This document shows, in pieces, positions 1 to 51,279 of a DNA stretch of 64,000 nucleotides (position 1 is its first letter; every line of letters starts with the position of its first letter). Under the pieces are notes generated by a model. That model was not told the origin of the DNA and searched no databases. It worked only from the letters and a program-made list of their open reading frames with translations. This DNA comes from Cristatella mucedo (taxonomy: Eukaryota; Bryozoa; Phylactolaemata; Cristatellidae): assembly GCA_009760855.2 (NCBI GenBank), contig WPIO01000013.1, forward strand, positions 2,146,001 through 2,210,000, read 5' to 3'. Both the position numbers and the translations under genes were made by a program.

Positions 1-141
1 CCTTCACCTGAACAAAACAAATCAGAAAAGTGTTCTTACGAGTGGTGTATACAAAAACAGTCAAACGATGTGACTGCTAAGAAGTTCCTTAGACAAGCAA
101 AATAAAACCCGTGGAATATAAGGCACGATGTGCGACAGGTT

Positions 142-30768
<30,627 letters not shown>

Positions 30769-31247
30769 GCCCTATCAAATTACATAATAATTAAAATAAA
30801 TCTCTAAAATTAGAACAGCTGATTAAATGGCCGATACCCTAGGCAGCTAATGAACCACAGTAAACACTCACAGCGTGTCAACGCTTTGCAAGACTAAGCA
30901 TTAGTGCATGGCCGGCGTGTGACCGTCCGAGTCCCGTGTCAGGTTTGAGTGTGTGGCCATTGTCATTCGTACACGGAAGCACGGCAAGTATGTGATGACC
31001 AATTGTCGGTCGTAATTTATGTTCCCACCATGAGCTTTGCCCTCTACTGTCGGCCGCGTCTCTTTGAACTAGGTTTTGCTGCGCAAGCACGATGCCAAGC
31101 TGCTGCCAGTATACCGACACTAGTATCTGTCGTCTAGGACCGAGCCCCGTGCGATGCTAAGCAGTGCGTAAAGGGCCGCACGCAGCTGCGAAAATTCAAA
31201 AATATATTGGCTGTCTAAGTGAGGTCAATCTTCCTCTATGCCCAATC

Positions 31248-31400
31248 CACACCAAGTTGGTTTGGTCCAGCGGTTAAGGTGCTCGCCCCCCCCCCCGACC
31301 ATGGTCTGGCTGAGGTCGCGGGCTCGAGCCCGGAGGCATATGTAAAGCGCCTGAATAAAGATTAAGTTCTCTTGGGGCGCTATACAAGTGAATTATATAT
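31248..31400 (+). mobile_element. SINE-A copy (tRNA-derived)
   Basis: tRNA-like head with A-box-like TGGTCCAGCGGTTAAGGTGC and B-box-like GGGCTCGAGCCC, then a 3' part (GTAAAGCGCCTGAATAAAGA, GTTCTCTTGGGGCGCTATAC) that mirrors the LINE-A 3' hairpin. A C10 run interrupts the head. Confidence 0.8.
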
Positions 31401-31837
31401 AAGCTACTCGGCGTATTGCTTTACCCATGAGTTTCCAGTGTTGTTTCCACAGAGCTGTTTCCTGACAGAGTGGAACTTTGTCCGAGAGGCCTTGCCAGCT
31501 ACACGCCTGTTCCAAGACCACCACTTAAAATGGCAGCACGGCTAATGCGAGATTCACTTGGGCTGCCCTCATTTGCTATCGAATTGACGCGGCTTTTTTT
31601 TACGTGGAAGGTCTCGGCAACTGTCTATTGCACTTGTTAAACTGACTGAAATGACAACCGAAGTTACATGGTGCTAGGAAGGATTTGCCACAGTCGGCTT
31701 CGGGATATTAGTTAGTTAGTGTGTCATTTCCTTGATCTAGCATACGGATCGACCTTCGTGTGCAGGTACCAGCTTACACTGTGCCTGCCGCTTGCAGATG
31801 TTACCACCACCAATTATTTGGTAATGCTTACTGCACA

Positions 31838-31919
31838 GCATCTGTAAAGTGCCTAGGAAGAGATTCAATTCTTTGAGGGTGCTATACAATGTATTGTTAT
31901 TATTATTATCATTACCATC
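31838..31919 (+). mobile_element. LINE-A 3' tail immediately upstream of PTCD1
   Basis: Hairpin (GTAAAGTGCCTAGG...GAGGGTGCTATAC) and TTATTATTATT run, ending about 20 bases before the PTCD1 start codon, in the same direction as the gene. It must form part of the leader or promoter. Confidence 0.75.
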
Positions 31920-31938
31920 AGCTGACCAAAGCCCTAGC

Positions 31939-32174
31939 ATGGCTCTATGGAAGCTGATTCGACCGCTGGCAGCTGCTGCTGTGCAAGGCCCGGCAATCCG
32001 CTGCCAAGGCTGCCAAATCCCGTCGATGGATGCAAGGCTGCTAAGAACAGCTGTGAAAAAGCAGAACCCATCTGTTACGACTGACAGAGTCGACAGTGCA
32101 GACGCCGACGAGTTTGGCAACTTGAGCTCCGGCAGCCCTGCCCCGCTGAGCGCGCTGCGGGTGCTTGATGGAGG
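31939..32174 (+). CDS. PTCD1: PTCD1 exon 1
   Basis: Encodes residues 1-78 plus two bases: presequence-like start and a weakly conserved acidic/serine-rich stretch. The start ATG lies only about 20 bases after a transposon tail. Donor GTGAGC. Confidence 0.75.
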
Positions 32175-35100
32175 GTGAGCTGACCGGCGTGACGCAATCG
32201 CCTGCTTGCGCATGCCTCGTGGTCGGCACGGTGGCTTCGTGCTGAGGCTTCGCTCGGCTCACTCTTGGCATCAGCATATCGTCGAGCATTCATTCAAGAT
32301 GCTGCAGCCACATCGGGAGTGGCCCGCCTCATGTCGCTTGTGGTTTCGCACGGTCCAGTGTGTCCCAGCCTGCTTGTTTTCTGCTGCAGCCAAGCTGGTA
32401 CTGCTGCTTCTGTCTCTGACGACAATATGGTGGCCGGTTACCGTAGACTGTCGGCCACAGACAGACGGCATGCCCCGATCTGGTATGGCAGGCAGATCGA
32501 GAAGCTGGGAAGAGACGGGAAGGTGAGAGTACGCTGTTCGAGCAGCTGGTGCAGCCGACTACTTCACTCCTAGCGCCAGCTGGCCGGTCTGTGCTGTCAT
32601 TCGGCCAAGTGCCCGTCTTTGCTTGCTTTGCAGGTTGCCGAAGCGATTCGCCTTTTCGAAGTCGACATGCTGGAGAAAGACCGCGTCATGCCGACTCCGT
32701 ACGTCTTCACAGCGCTGATTGGTGTCCTCGGGCGAGCCGGGTACTCGAAAAAGGCGTTTCAGCTGTTTAACAAAGTGAGGTCTCAGCAATGTGGTGGCCC
32801 GATGCCCCGGCAGGTTTCCACGAGCGCCCTCGTCTGCGCCGGCCGGGTTCCCGTTTTCCGGAGTCAATTGCTGTAGATCATTAGCGCAGCGACTGGGTCG
32901 CCGCCGAGCGTGTCGTCGCTGGCTCGGTCGCCTGTCGTTCGCCTGAATTCGTTCGTTCGTTTATCCGTGGTGCGAACCATTTTCCCCTGCTTTTCGTCCA
33001 GCTATGCCGACATGCCTTCGTCGTCCTCCAGCTCCTAGCTAGCCCACTCGGTAGGTACTGCATCGATCAGAGCGCCCAGATGGCATCGCTTTCTTTACAG
33101 CTATGTCCGGTGCCTAGAAGGCTTGTAGGCCTGCTTGTTTTGCTCGATCTTTCGGCACCTTTTGATACTATCGATCACAAAGTTCTTCTAGAGCGCCTCT
33201 CATCTCGCCTGGGCATCACTGGCACTGCTCTGCAGTGGTTCAGGTCCTATCTCAGTGTGAGACTCCAGAGTATTGACGTGAATGGACAAAGATCATCTGA
33301 GGTACCTCTGAAATATGGAGTACCTCAGGGCTCCGTGCTAGGTCCGGTTCTTTTCACGGTTTATACTCTGCCTCTTGCTGATGTGATTGCCAAGCACAAT
33401 CTAGGCTTTCACTTCTATGCAGATGACACTCAGTTGTACCTTTGCTTTGATCCCTCCCAGCCTTCAAGCACCTCGAATTCTCTCAACTCATTTGCTGCAT
33501 GCATTGATGACATCTGCACATGGATGGCAGCCAATTTTCTAAAACTAAACGATGATAATAACTAACTTACTAGTTATGGGCAAACCCAGTGTGATTCACA
33601 AATTGGAAAGGCTGAGTCTCAAAATTGGCTCTGCCAGCATATCTCCTGTCGAATCAGCTCGAAATCTAGGTGTCATGTTCCAAAGTGACCTCTCGTTAGA
33701 CGACCATATCAGCTCCACAGTCAAATCTGCATATTCTCAGCTTCATAACATTGCTAAAATTCTAGCTTGTTTAGATAAGGATACCACGTATAAGTTGGTC
33801 CATGCATTTGGGACATCCCGTCTCGACTTCTGCAACTCACTGCTTAGTGGCCTACCAGCATGTGCGATCAGGCGATTGCAGCTGGTGCAAAACTCTGCAG
33901 CTAGGCTTGTCTGTCGTGAGCGTCGCAGTTGCCACATCACACCACTTCTTGCCGCCTGCACTGGCTACCAGTCAAGCAACGGATCGACGTCAAGGTTTTG
34001 TCGCTCACTTTTAGGTCCCTTCATTCTTTGGCTCCAGCCTATCTCTCAGATCTACTCCCCCACCAGGCCAAGCATCGTACCACTGCTTTTCGGAATCCAA
34101 CAGTTTACCAATACCCCATCCAAACCTTAAATCCTTTGGAGACCGTGCGTTTAGTTCGTATGCTCCCAAAGCCTGGAACTCACTCGCGACTTGCATCAGA
34201 ACATCTCCTGACTTGACAACATTTAAAAAGAACTTGAAAACACACCTATTCAGGACAGCATTTAGTGGGTCCCTGTGATTCGTCCTTGATGTGCTTATGC
34301 GTGCTGACACTGTGCTTGGTGCCACTAGCCACATTTGCATGCTGACCCTGTGCATGTCACCCCTAACCATGTTATTCATGTTGTTTATCAAGCATGATCA
34401 CTCACCATTCAATCGTGTTTCCCTTTGCAGGAAATGTAAAACGCCTAGAGAGAATGGGGTCTCTGAGGGTGCTTTATCAAGTGCATTATTACTATTATTA
34501 TTATTATTATTATTATTATAGAAAGTGATCAGCTCTCTGAGGGTCCTATCCAAATGTTTTATTATTGTTATTATCATTATCGTCATCGCCATCATCATCA
34601 CAGTCCTTGTATAGTTTGTGGGGTGCCCCCACCCCAGGCTGTCGTTGGGGGTGTCACCACCCCCATACAATCTCCCCCAGTGCTTCAGCCATTGTGAAGA
34701 CTCTCGGCCCTGCTGTCATGCTTAGCTCTGCTCTTATTCGGAGGTCAGTGCTAGAGGCGGGGCTTGCCTCCTCAATCTGGTTTGGCATTCAGATTTTCTT
34801 CACTCTAGTTATGCTGGCAATGAAAAGTTCACCGACGACAGTGCGGTCGGCCGTTCTCGATGAGCAGCTTGTGCCCCTTGTCAAGGTTAATAGATGTCTC
34901 TTCTTTCTTTGTGCCTCGTGGCGTCGTGCTAGCCTAGTCACTGCAGCAGAAGTCTGCGGAACAGTTCAGACGTCGGAAGTCTTAGTGCATTGCTGCCAAA
35001 ACTGGCTGCACATGCTTGGAAGAGATCTGATTGAGGCCGGTAGATTTGTACTGGTGATGTTTTGTGAGCTGGGATTTGAAAAGCCGAGGCGCCTACTGCC

Positions 35101-38100
35101 AGTGCTCCAGCCACACTGATGAACAAATATACTTACTTGCGAACCGGCTGCTCTGACAGCCGATAAGAGATCCCATGCCGATCAGTGTCATCGGTAGTGT
35201 CTCGTCTGACCGGGTTGTAATGATCCTGATCCGAACCGCCTGCCAAAAAAAGTTCACACATATGGAGTCGCACTCGGGACCTGTTTCGACAGTTGGTAGC
35301 ACCGCCGCTTCCTCCGAAAGCCGTGCCAGTCGCATGCAGGACAGGTCTGCCCCCGAGTCGTGCTAGCGCTTTTTGGGCAGGGTGCAGGGGGGTTTTGTTT
35401 GCCTGAGCTAGGCTCATCGTCGGCTCGTGCACTGCGTCGGTGCCGTGCAGGTCATAATGCAGTGCGTCCACAGTCCCAACTCGGACGCTCGATCGTCACG
35501 TGACGACACCTGCTGCCACCACCGCCGGCGCACTAATGGGTTGTCTCGCCTCTGCAGATGAAGGCGATGGGCCTCGAGCCCGAAGAGCCGACGTATACGG
35601 CACTGTTCAATGCATGCGCCAACTCGCCCTGGCGTGAGGATGGCCTTCAGCGAGCCACTCAGCTGCGGCAGCTCATGCGCGCCAAGGACATTGCTCCGTC
35701 GCGTCAGACCTACGGCGCCATCGTCAAGGCTATGGCAAAGTGTGGCAAGGCTCGAACCGCCTTCGAAGTAATCGACGAGATGATGGCAGCTCGATTGCAG
35801 CCGGACGCCGTCACATTCAGCTCCATCATGATGGCTTGCATCAATGACAAGTCTTGTGGCTTCCGGCTCATGGTCGAAGTATGCAGCACCGGTGGCCGCG
35901 TGGCATGATTCTGTTTTGCTCCAGCGCTGAGGCTCGTTTGTCAGCGAGTTGAGTGTGCTGCTGTCATAACAATGGTAATAGTAACGATAGTAATTCATTT
36001 GTATAATGCCTCAGAGATCTGGATTCCTTTCGAGGCACATTACATATGCTGTAAAAGTCATGCCTGCGAAGTCAAGGCTTGCCTGACTAATTCAGGCGTC
36101 AAAAGTGACAGTGCATTACAGTCCTAACTTACACAAATATGGAAGAGATTTGATCGAGACCAGTAGACGGACCGACGAATTTTGAAGCTTGTATTTGGAA
36201 GGTCAAAGTGCTTACTGCCAGTGCTCAGGTCATATTGACGAACGAATGCACTGACTTAGGGACCTGCTGCCCTGACGGCCGACAAGATATCCCATTGGTG
36301 CTTAGTTGCATTTTTATTCTCGATTTGGGCAGTTTGGCAATGTGTTAACTGCTTAGGAGCATTGCAGTGCATAACTGCATGTGCTTACGCCTTGAATGCA
36401 ATTGAGAACTTTTTAATTTGACTTTTCATCTGTAGCTAACCAAAGCCTTGTGGAGCAAGCACTTGTTTTGCAGGAGAGCTGTACAGCATTCGAGGATTGT
36501 GCTGCTTTTTGTTTGCGATCATGGCCAATGCCTCACATCTCATTCAGCAGAAGCTGAAAATGATAGCCATATGTGATGTAGGAAACCAGTAGAAGAAGTG
36601 TGTTGTGGTATAACAGTGATTGACGGCTAGAAAGTAAATACCTGAATTGGCAGCAGGAGGACTGTCAGTACTTTGAATTCCCTAGTATTGGAGCATCGGT
36701 TGCCAAGTCTAGTTAAAATTTTTAAGGAGCCCGGTATAGTAAAATTAGAGTGGACGATAGCAATTTTTTGTGTGTTTGGGGCCCATTTGCTCTACACGTT
36801 GTTTGTTCTTTGTTTTCAGAATTACTTTTCCTCTTTCCCTCCCTCCCTCTCTTCCTCTCTCCCTCCCTCTCTCTGCCTCTCTCCTTTCTCTCTCTCTTTT
36901 GCTAATCTCTCTCACTCAAGTCGTCCAAGTTAAAGTTGGCTGTTAATACTGCAGCTGAATGACGAATGATCGGAGCTAGCGCTATGCATAGTTGAACTTC
37001 TTAGACGTCATGTTAATTTAATTGTCTTCACACTACCCTACTCCCCACAACTGCTCTTTGCACCACTGTACTTTGTGAAACTCAACTTCAAATAACTATA
37101 TTTCCACTCTGCTTCTTGCTTGCTTGCTGATCGTGTGGCTGTGGTCTCCCTAGATAGAGCACACCTCAGGGCAGGCACCAACTAGTGTTATGACTGTTGT
37201 ATTGAAATCTGAGGCTTCTAGGCTGTGCAAACATCGCTAGAGCATAGCTTCCCACTCCTTAACATGTTTGCCATTGCTTCAGTTGTGACGGTGTGTCCTG
37301 CTGTATACATTAGTGATGGTGCATTTTTGTAGCTGCCACTAGTAAGTACAATCTGTGTGTGAGCTTGCCACCATTGCTCGGTAGGCAGTCTTTTGGAGGA
37401 CTGCTATTTTATGGATTTTGGCCCTGACTTGTAGGTGTGGAAGCTTCTACTGAACTCGGGCATCAGGCCGGATATTTTCCATTACAACTTGCTATTGGCT
37501 GCTGCCGAATACTGTGGTGTCGGGGACAGCGCGGTGCTGTTGGACATGAGGCCTGTGCTCGTGGGATTGCCGCAGGTCCCGGCCAAACTTCGTCGCAAGC
37601 AGCTTTCAGTAGGACCAGGACCCTCTTCCGCTAGTCGTGACTCTGTAGCCGTCTGCAGGCCTGCTGCACTGCCAGGCGACAGTGGCTCGAGCCAAATTAA
37701 GGCACGGTCAGCACTTGCGGCCACTTCTGATGCTGCTTCCGCGTACGCGGCAGCCACCGGTGGCGGCCATGCTGCTCGAGAGCCTCGGCCCACAGGACGT
37801 CAAGTGCAGGCAGACGCAAGTGCAGCTCCGGCCTTCGAGCTGTTAACTGCTTCCGGCGCTCGTCGCTGCAACGCGATCCTGTCAGACGACGGTGTCGTGC
37901 ACGAGATCGCGCTGAGCACTCCCAGCGGGCGTCTGTCGGCGCTCGGGGGTGTCGAGACGATCCTGCAGAAGATGGACGCCGACGGCGCTCGGCCCAATAG
38001 CAAGACGTTCACGATGCTGCTGCACCTGCTGCCTCGGTGCAGCGACAGCGGCATTGCTCGAGCGCTCGAGAGTCACCTGCTGGCCGCCGCCGACAGTCGC

Positions 38101-40675
38101 AGCGTGGAACTCGATGCCACTTTCTTCAACCAGCTTGCCCGCTCGCGAGCCCTGTCCGGTGACCGCGCTGCCACTGTGGACGTTCTCGGTTTGATGAGCG
38201 AGCGGAGACTGGATGCCGACGTGCAGACGTTCGCTTGCATTGCCATGAGCTGTCACGGCGAATCCTCGGGAATGGAGCTGCTCCGCGTCATGAAGGTACC
38301 GGTCGTTGCGCAGACGCCAGCCTGCCCCGGCTGCTAGCCGGACCCGCGCCTTCGCTTGCGAATTGTCTGCCCTCGCGGTCTCGGCGTCGATTTTCGGCTC
38401 GCGGCAGGACTGTCGTGCTTGGCGTGCGTGCGCGCTTGCATGAGTGCGTGCGGTGCTTTGTTAGCCGACGCTCCGCCGCAGTTGCTCGGTCGGTCGATGC
38501 CGGAAGTTGTGGCTTGCATTCGGTTGAGGACCTCGCGCTGTGTGCAACCTTGGCTTTTTTCTCTCTCTCTCTCCCGTCATGCGCTCGCTGGCAAACAGCC
38601 CGGCCCTGGTGCAGTATGGCTCTGCGTTATGTGTACAAATCGGCTGGCTGTATTCACCGATTTGTCCCGTGCACGTCTGCTACGATCGAAGCATTTGTCA
38701 ACAATAGTTCGGGCAGTATGTAATGGGGAAGCTCACTGGTGCCTATTGCATAATGTATCGCTTGACCGGCTGAAGCATGCTGCTTGATCTTGTCGTGCCA
38801 CTTGACTGGGATCGCTGTGCAATGGTGGTGGGAATGATGGCCATTGATTATGCTCGGCTTTTGACTAGGCCGTTCTGAGACTGACTATTTGTGTTGAATT
38901 AGCAGCTGCTCTGTCACCGATGGGAGTAACAAGCTATAATTTTTTAATCATAAGTAACACTGGTCCAACTCTTTTGGTGTAGCTCAACTGGAACACTCGG
39001 CTGCTCTCACTGCACTTTTGTTCGACAAACAAAGCTCATGTCTTGTCAGTCGTGGGCCTTCCCCATTCCAGCCGATTGATCCTGTGGCATTGCGGGTGCG
39101 GCACGATTGTATCACGTAAAAATTATACCACAGAATTAATCGCCAATTGCAAAACAAAATCGAAAACAATCTTGCGCTAGAAATCTGTGCTGTATGCACC
39201 AGTGGCTGCAGTTCGTTAAAGGTACACCTTTTGAGCAGTATCCCTGCCATCGGGTTTGCAAAATCCATTATTGCCAGGCGACTTTGGCGGGCTCATGAAA
39301 GTAGGTGTGGGCTGGATAGATTGTCATGCAAGTACTAGCCGAGACTCCACCATGCTATGACTTGGTGCGTGTCGTTGTGCATAGTGAAAAGCAAAGTTAG
39401 AGTGTGGGATAACGGTAAACGGAGGGAAGTGCAAAGACTTCTTAGTTAATAGCTTAAATAGTGCATGACACCTAGCTTATCTGCCTAGGCATCCCCAGAG
39501 AATGCCCACCTAGGCCTGCTTGGTTGGAAAGGGCTGTTTCGCTGGGCATTTCCTGGTAGGAATGGTCGCAGCAGATGGCAGCAGCCTGTTGCTAGCCACT
39601 AAGAGAGTGGAAAGCGTAAGCCACTGATCGTTTGCTACATTAATGATAGGATTTGCATGCCTCTTCACATCATTTTTCAATCTACTCAGAATTGGTCCGG
39701 GTTTTCACCGTTCGTTACCATTCCTGCTTTAGTCTGTAGTTTTTGCCATTCTCTGGTCGACTGAACTGTGGCCATTGAATGAAGCAGAATCTCCTGAAAT
39801 GCTAATTATTGACAGGTAGCCCTCCCTCTGCTTATAATATTATGATAAGTGCACTTACTTACTTACCTAAGCCAGCTGTCACTGTAGCAAGCACTGTAGT
39901 TGTCTGCAGCAGAGACACGCTGATACAAGCAGATACGGTATAACGTAGGCGCTTTGATCCTATGCGAAGCCAGGGATGCATTCTTAGTGCACTCAGCAGA
40001 TGTAATCCAAGCTAGGTCCAAAACTATTGGTGCTCATCTTTTTTCGAATGCTCCATGAGGTCCGAAAAGTAAGCTAGCTGCTGGTTTGGTGTTTTGCTGG
40101 TTCAGCTTTTATCGTCGTACTTACTATGGTCTGTTTCTTATCCAGGCAGCAAAAGTCAGTCCTAACATAGTCGTCTTCAACATCCTCATGGGCAGAGCAC
40201 GGTCTGACTTCATGTACAGAATAGAGCTGTGTAAGGAGATGGAGGTCTGCAGCATTAAACCGGACAGCAAGTTCTTGGATATTGTCTCCAAAGCCATCGG
40301 GAAAATGAAACGGGACATAGTGTTACAGGTTTGTCTATCTGACGGGCAGCACCAGCCATTTGGTCAAATAGATCGTACAGCTGCTGCTCTAGCTGCACAT
40401 ATTCCATAGTTTCATTGCACCGGCTGCCTCTTGGAGGCAGGCTGAATTCACGAAACGCATTCGTTTTGGCTTTCTAGGAAAAAGGTTTGAAGGTGACCGT
40501 TGATCGTGACACACTGGAGAAACAGAGTAGGGCCTTCAGCAAGTTCATGCTTTACTACGATGGCTGGCGAAAGCGAATGCCGGCCTCGACTGATCGGCAC
40601 CCCTGGGAAGACTACAGATACAAAAAGGATGATATTATTAGCCAGCAAGATCCTATCGTCAGCAGTGGTGTATAG
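31939..40675 (+). CDS. PTCD1: PTCD1-like mitochondrial pentatricopeptide repeat protein, 7 exons
   Basis: Exons: 31939-32174, 32390-32522, 32634-32774, 35558-35878, 37435-38295, 40146-40328, 40478-40675. All junctions are GT-AG and in phase, giving 690 aa; human PTCD1 has 700. The N-terminus (MALWKLIRPLAAAAVQG) is basic and hydrophobic with no acid, like a mitochondrial presequence. PPR-type helical pairs run from about residue 120 to 300 (YVFTALIGVLGRAGYSKKAF, TYTALFNACANSPW, TYGAIVKAMAKCGKA, HYNLLLAAAEYCG). A poorly conserved Ala/Ser-rich linker follows. Further repeats occupy about 425-625 (TFFNQLARS, TFACIAMSCHG, VFNILMG), and the C-terminus is the family-specific FMLYYDGWRKRMPAS...HPWEDYR. 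In vertebrates PTCD1 binds mitochondrial RNA and supports 16S rRNA and leucine tRNA processing; that role is inferred here. Confidence 0.92.
32390..32522 (+). CDS. PTCD1: PTCD1 exon 2
   Basis: Encodes about residues 79-123, including HAPIWYGRQIEKLGRDGK, which matches the segment before the first PPR of PTCD1. Acceptor CTGCAG (phase 2), donor GTGAGA. Confidence 0.82.
32634..32774 (+). CDS. PTCD1: PTCD1 exon 3
   Basis: Encodes residues 124-170, the first clear PPR (VAEAIRLFEVDML, TALIGVLGRAGYSKKAFQLF). The donor GTGAGG is used rather than read-through because the next exon begins with the conserved MKAMGLEP. Confidence 0.92.
33120..34520 (+). mobile_element. LINE-A copy in PTCD1 intron 3 (largest in window)
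   Basis: Carries reverse transcriptase motifs in order: LDLSAPFDTIDHKVLL, YGVPQGSVLGPVLF and FHFYADDTQLYL. A frameshift/stop at about 33560 leads into the C-terminal region. The 3' UTR has the GGCGCTTTA-type hairpin and an (ATT)n tail (34486-34519). It lacks the endonuclease and 5' part, as expected for 5' truncation during target-primed insertion. Confidence 0.9.
34980..35175. repeat. Dispersed repeat in PTCD1 intron 3
   Basis: GGAAGAGATCTGATTGAGGC, CTACTGCCAGTGCTCCAG and CGATAAGAGATCCCAT match, in order, a stretch at 36120-36300. Confidence 0.7.
35558..35878 (+). CDS. PTCD1: PTCD1 exon 4
   Basis: Encodes residues 171-277. TYTALFNACANSPW is nearly diagnostic for PTCD1. It holds two full PPR units and ends in GFRLMVE. 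Acceptor CTGCAG, donor GTATGC. Confidence 0.95.
36120..36300. repeat. Dispersed repeat in PTCD1 intron 4
   Basis: Diverged copy of 34980-35175 in the same orientation (GGAAGAGATTTGATCGAGAC, CTTACTGCCAGTGCTCAGG). An inverse LINE-A-type hairpin relic (35988-36055) precedes it. Confidence 0.7.
36826..36920. repeat. Polypyrimidine tract in PTCD1 intron 4
   Basis: CT-rich run with CCCT and CTCT units, no strict period. Confidence 0.8.
37435..38295 (+). CDS. PTCD1: PTCD1 exon 5
   Basis: Encodes residues 278-564, the largest exon. It starts with the conserved VWKLLLNSGIRPD...YNLLLAAAEYCGVGD, passes through a long Ala/Ser/Gly-rich linker, then resumes at LSALGGVETILQKM and ends in GMELLRVMK. Acceptor TGTAG, donor GTACCG. 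Confidence 0.93.
40146..40328 (+). CDS. PTCD1: PTCD1 exon 6
   Basis: Encodes residues 565-625 (VSPNIVVFNILMG, IKPDSKFLDIVSKAIGK), a PPR unit of 61 residues in phase 0 on both sides. Acceptor CCAG, donor GTTTGT. Confidence 0.9.
40478..40675 (+). CDS. PTCD1: PTCD1 exon 7 (C-terminus and stop)
   Basis: Encodes residues 626-690 and TAG. FSKFMLYYDGWRKRMPAST and HPWEDYRYK match the PTCD1 C-terminal signature. Acceptor TTCTAG. Confidence 0.93.
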   Translation, partial: EKGLKVTVDRDTLEKQSRAFSKFMLYYDGWRKRMPASTDRHPWEDYRYKKDDIISQQDPIVSSGV

Positions 40676-41027
40676 CTTGCAACCTTACTGAGCATCATTG
40701 ACTGTTAGTGTTCTGCTAGAGGATATTGGCCCAGGCCTGCAACCAGCTAAGACTTGTGCTTGGGATATTAGAGAACCATTACTGAGCACCACTCTGTTGC
40801 TTACAGAAGTTACAGTCAGACCCTAAAGGATTGCCACTCACCTATGGCACTGTTGGAGATGCAGCCAGCATGGTCACGTCGGGAAAATGCAATGCTTCTA
40901 TTCCTCATCGTGAACGGTGTGCTTCGGTGGGATGGTTTTAATAAAGAAAAACCTGTTTCATTATAAAATGCCGAGGAGGAAAGCAGTGCGTGCGGCAAAG
41001 GCAGACAGCAGATTTTCTTTGCTGTGC
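40676..41027. other. Tail-to-tail gap between PTCD1 and DNAI3
   Basis: Only 352 bases separate the two stop codons. It holds both 3' UTRs and the overlapping poly(A) hexamers. No repeat is visible, unusual for this window. Confidence 0.6.
40937..40945. terminator. Overlapping convergent poly(A) signals
   Basis: AATAAA on the plus strand (40940-40945) is 265 bases after the PTCD1 stop. ATTAAA on the minus strand (40942-40937) is 86 bases after the DNAI3 stop. The two hexamers share three base pairs. Assignment rests on motif and position only. Confidence 0.55.
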
Positions 41028-50214
<9,187 letters not shown>

Positions 50215-50399
50215 TATTCTCGTCCACGTCCGGCCAGAGGCGTTCGCCGCCACCACCACGACCACCACTGACCGGGGTTTGCAGGCGGCGGCGTCCTGGC
50301 AACGGTCTCCGCGAGCCGAGACTTCCGGTCTAAAAGGTCAGGGTCATGCCAAGGGTCGCGCGTAGGCCAGCCGTAACGCGTTGCTCGAACGTAATGTAA

Positions 50400-50850
50400 T
50401 GTGTCTTCGTCTGTAACTACATAAAGCCACAGAGATAGGGTGTGTTATAAGCTGGAGAGTTATTTTTATAGCGCACTCGCAACCTAACCGGCTTTCGCTA
50501 CGCATTCGGTAGCCAAAAGACGCAACGCAACGACCACGCAACGACCGGCATGCTGACCCTTTGCATGTCATCCCTAACCGCGCTACTCTTGTTGTTTATT
50601 GACTATGTTACAACTAACCATTCGATCGTGCTCCATTTGCAGCAAATTTAAAGTGTTAAGAACGAGATTTAGTTCTCTGAGGGCCCCATCCCAAATCAAG
50701 TGATTATTATTAACAAAGAGAAAGTGAGAGGCATGACAGAGTCAGGAGAGCAGTTGAGGTAATGAGTAGCATGGAAGTAGCAGCTCAGGACGGCTGGAAA
50801 GGATGTGCCATATTCGGCAGCAGGATAATAGTTGTCGCTGTGAGCGGGTT
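50400..50850 (-). mobile_element. LINE-B 3' fragment interrupted by a LINE-A tail
   Basis: Two LINE-B halves (50400-50546 and 50713-50850) are continuous when compared with the 56 kb copy (…CGCAACAAAGAGAAAG). A plus-strand LINE-A tail (50548-50712) splits them. Confidence 0.72.
50548..50712 (+). mobile_element. LINE-A tail nested in LINE-B
   Basis: GCATGCTGACCC...-type UTR, hairpin (AAAGTGTTAAG...GAGGGCCCC) and a short ATT run, inserted inside the LINE-B fragment. Confidence 0.75.
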
Positions 50851-51279
50851 CCCCCTAGCTGAGCTTACGGCGCGTGCCGTGCGTGGGAGGCATTTATCGC
50901 TGTTGCTGCTATGTCCCCCCTTCGCGCTTAAGCTTTCTCAAGACATATGAATGACTTTATATGGGCTGAACGTCCTTATTTCGTTTTTTCAGATCGGTTG
51001 CCATATCTAAAACCGTCTGAGAACATCCGGGAGACCGTCCTAAGTGGCTGAGGACGCTGATGATGCCGTGGCTTGGTAGCAAGAGTCGGTGTCAGTTAGG
51101 AGCTGCTGTAGAGATATGACGTAGCTCTGCAGGACATCGACGAGGGAAGCCAGAGTGCAGCGTACGGCCAACCGCGGAAGTGCATGAATAGCCGGCGAGG
51201 GTATGCGTTAAAGCGCTGACAGTCGTCCTTTAATGAAGTATCAGCGCCTCTCCAACTGCCCCTGCCTCGCCTGCATCAT

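Larger units (their letters stand above)
30769..31938. promoter_or_regulatory. Head-to-head intergenic region between ERMP1 and PTCD1
   Basis: The start codons of the two divergent genes are 1,170 bases apart, so both promoters must lie here or inside first exons. The gap contains a SINE-A copy (31248-31400) and a LINE-A tail (31838-31919). I see no clear TATA element. Calling it a shared promoter is inference from gene order. Confidence 0.5.

Noticed and set aside
33080-34130. Plus-strand frames as host genes
   Set aside because: They carry reverse transcriptase motifs and end in a LINE tail, so they belong to LINE-A.
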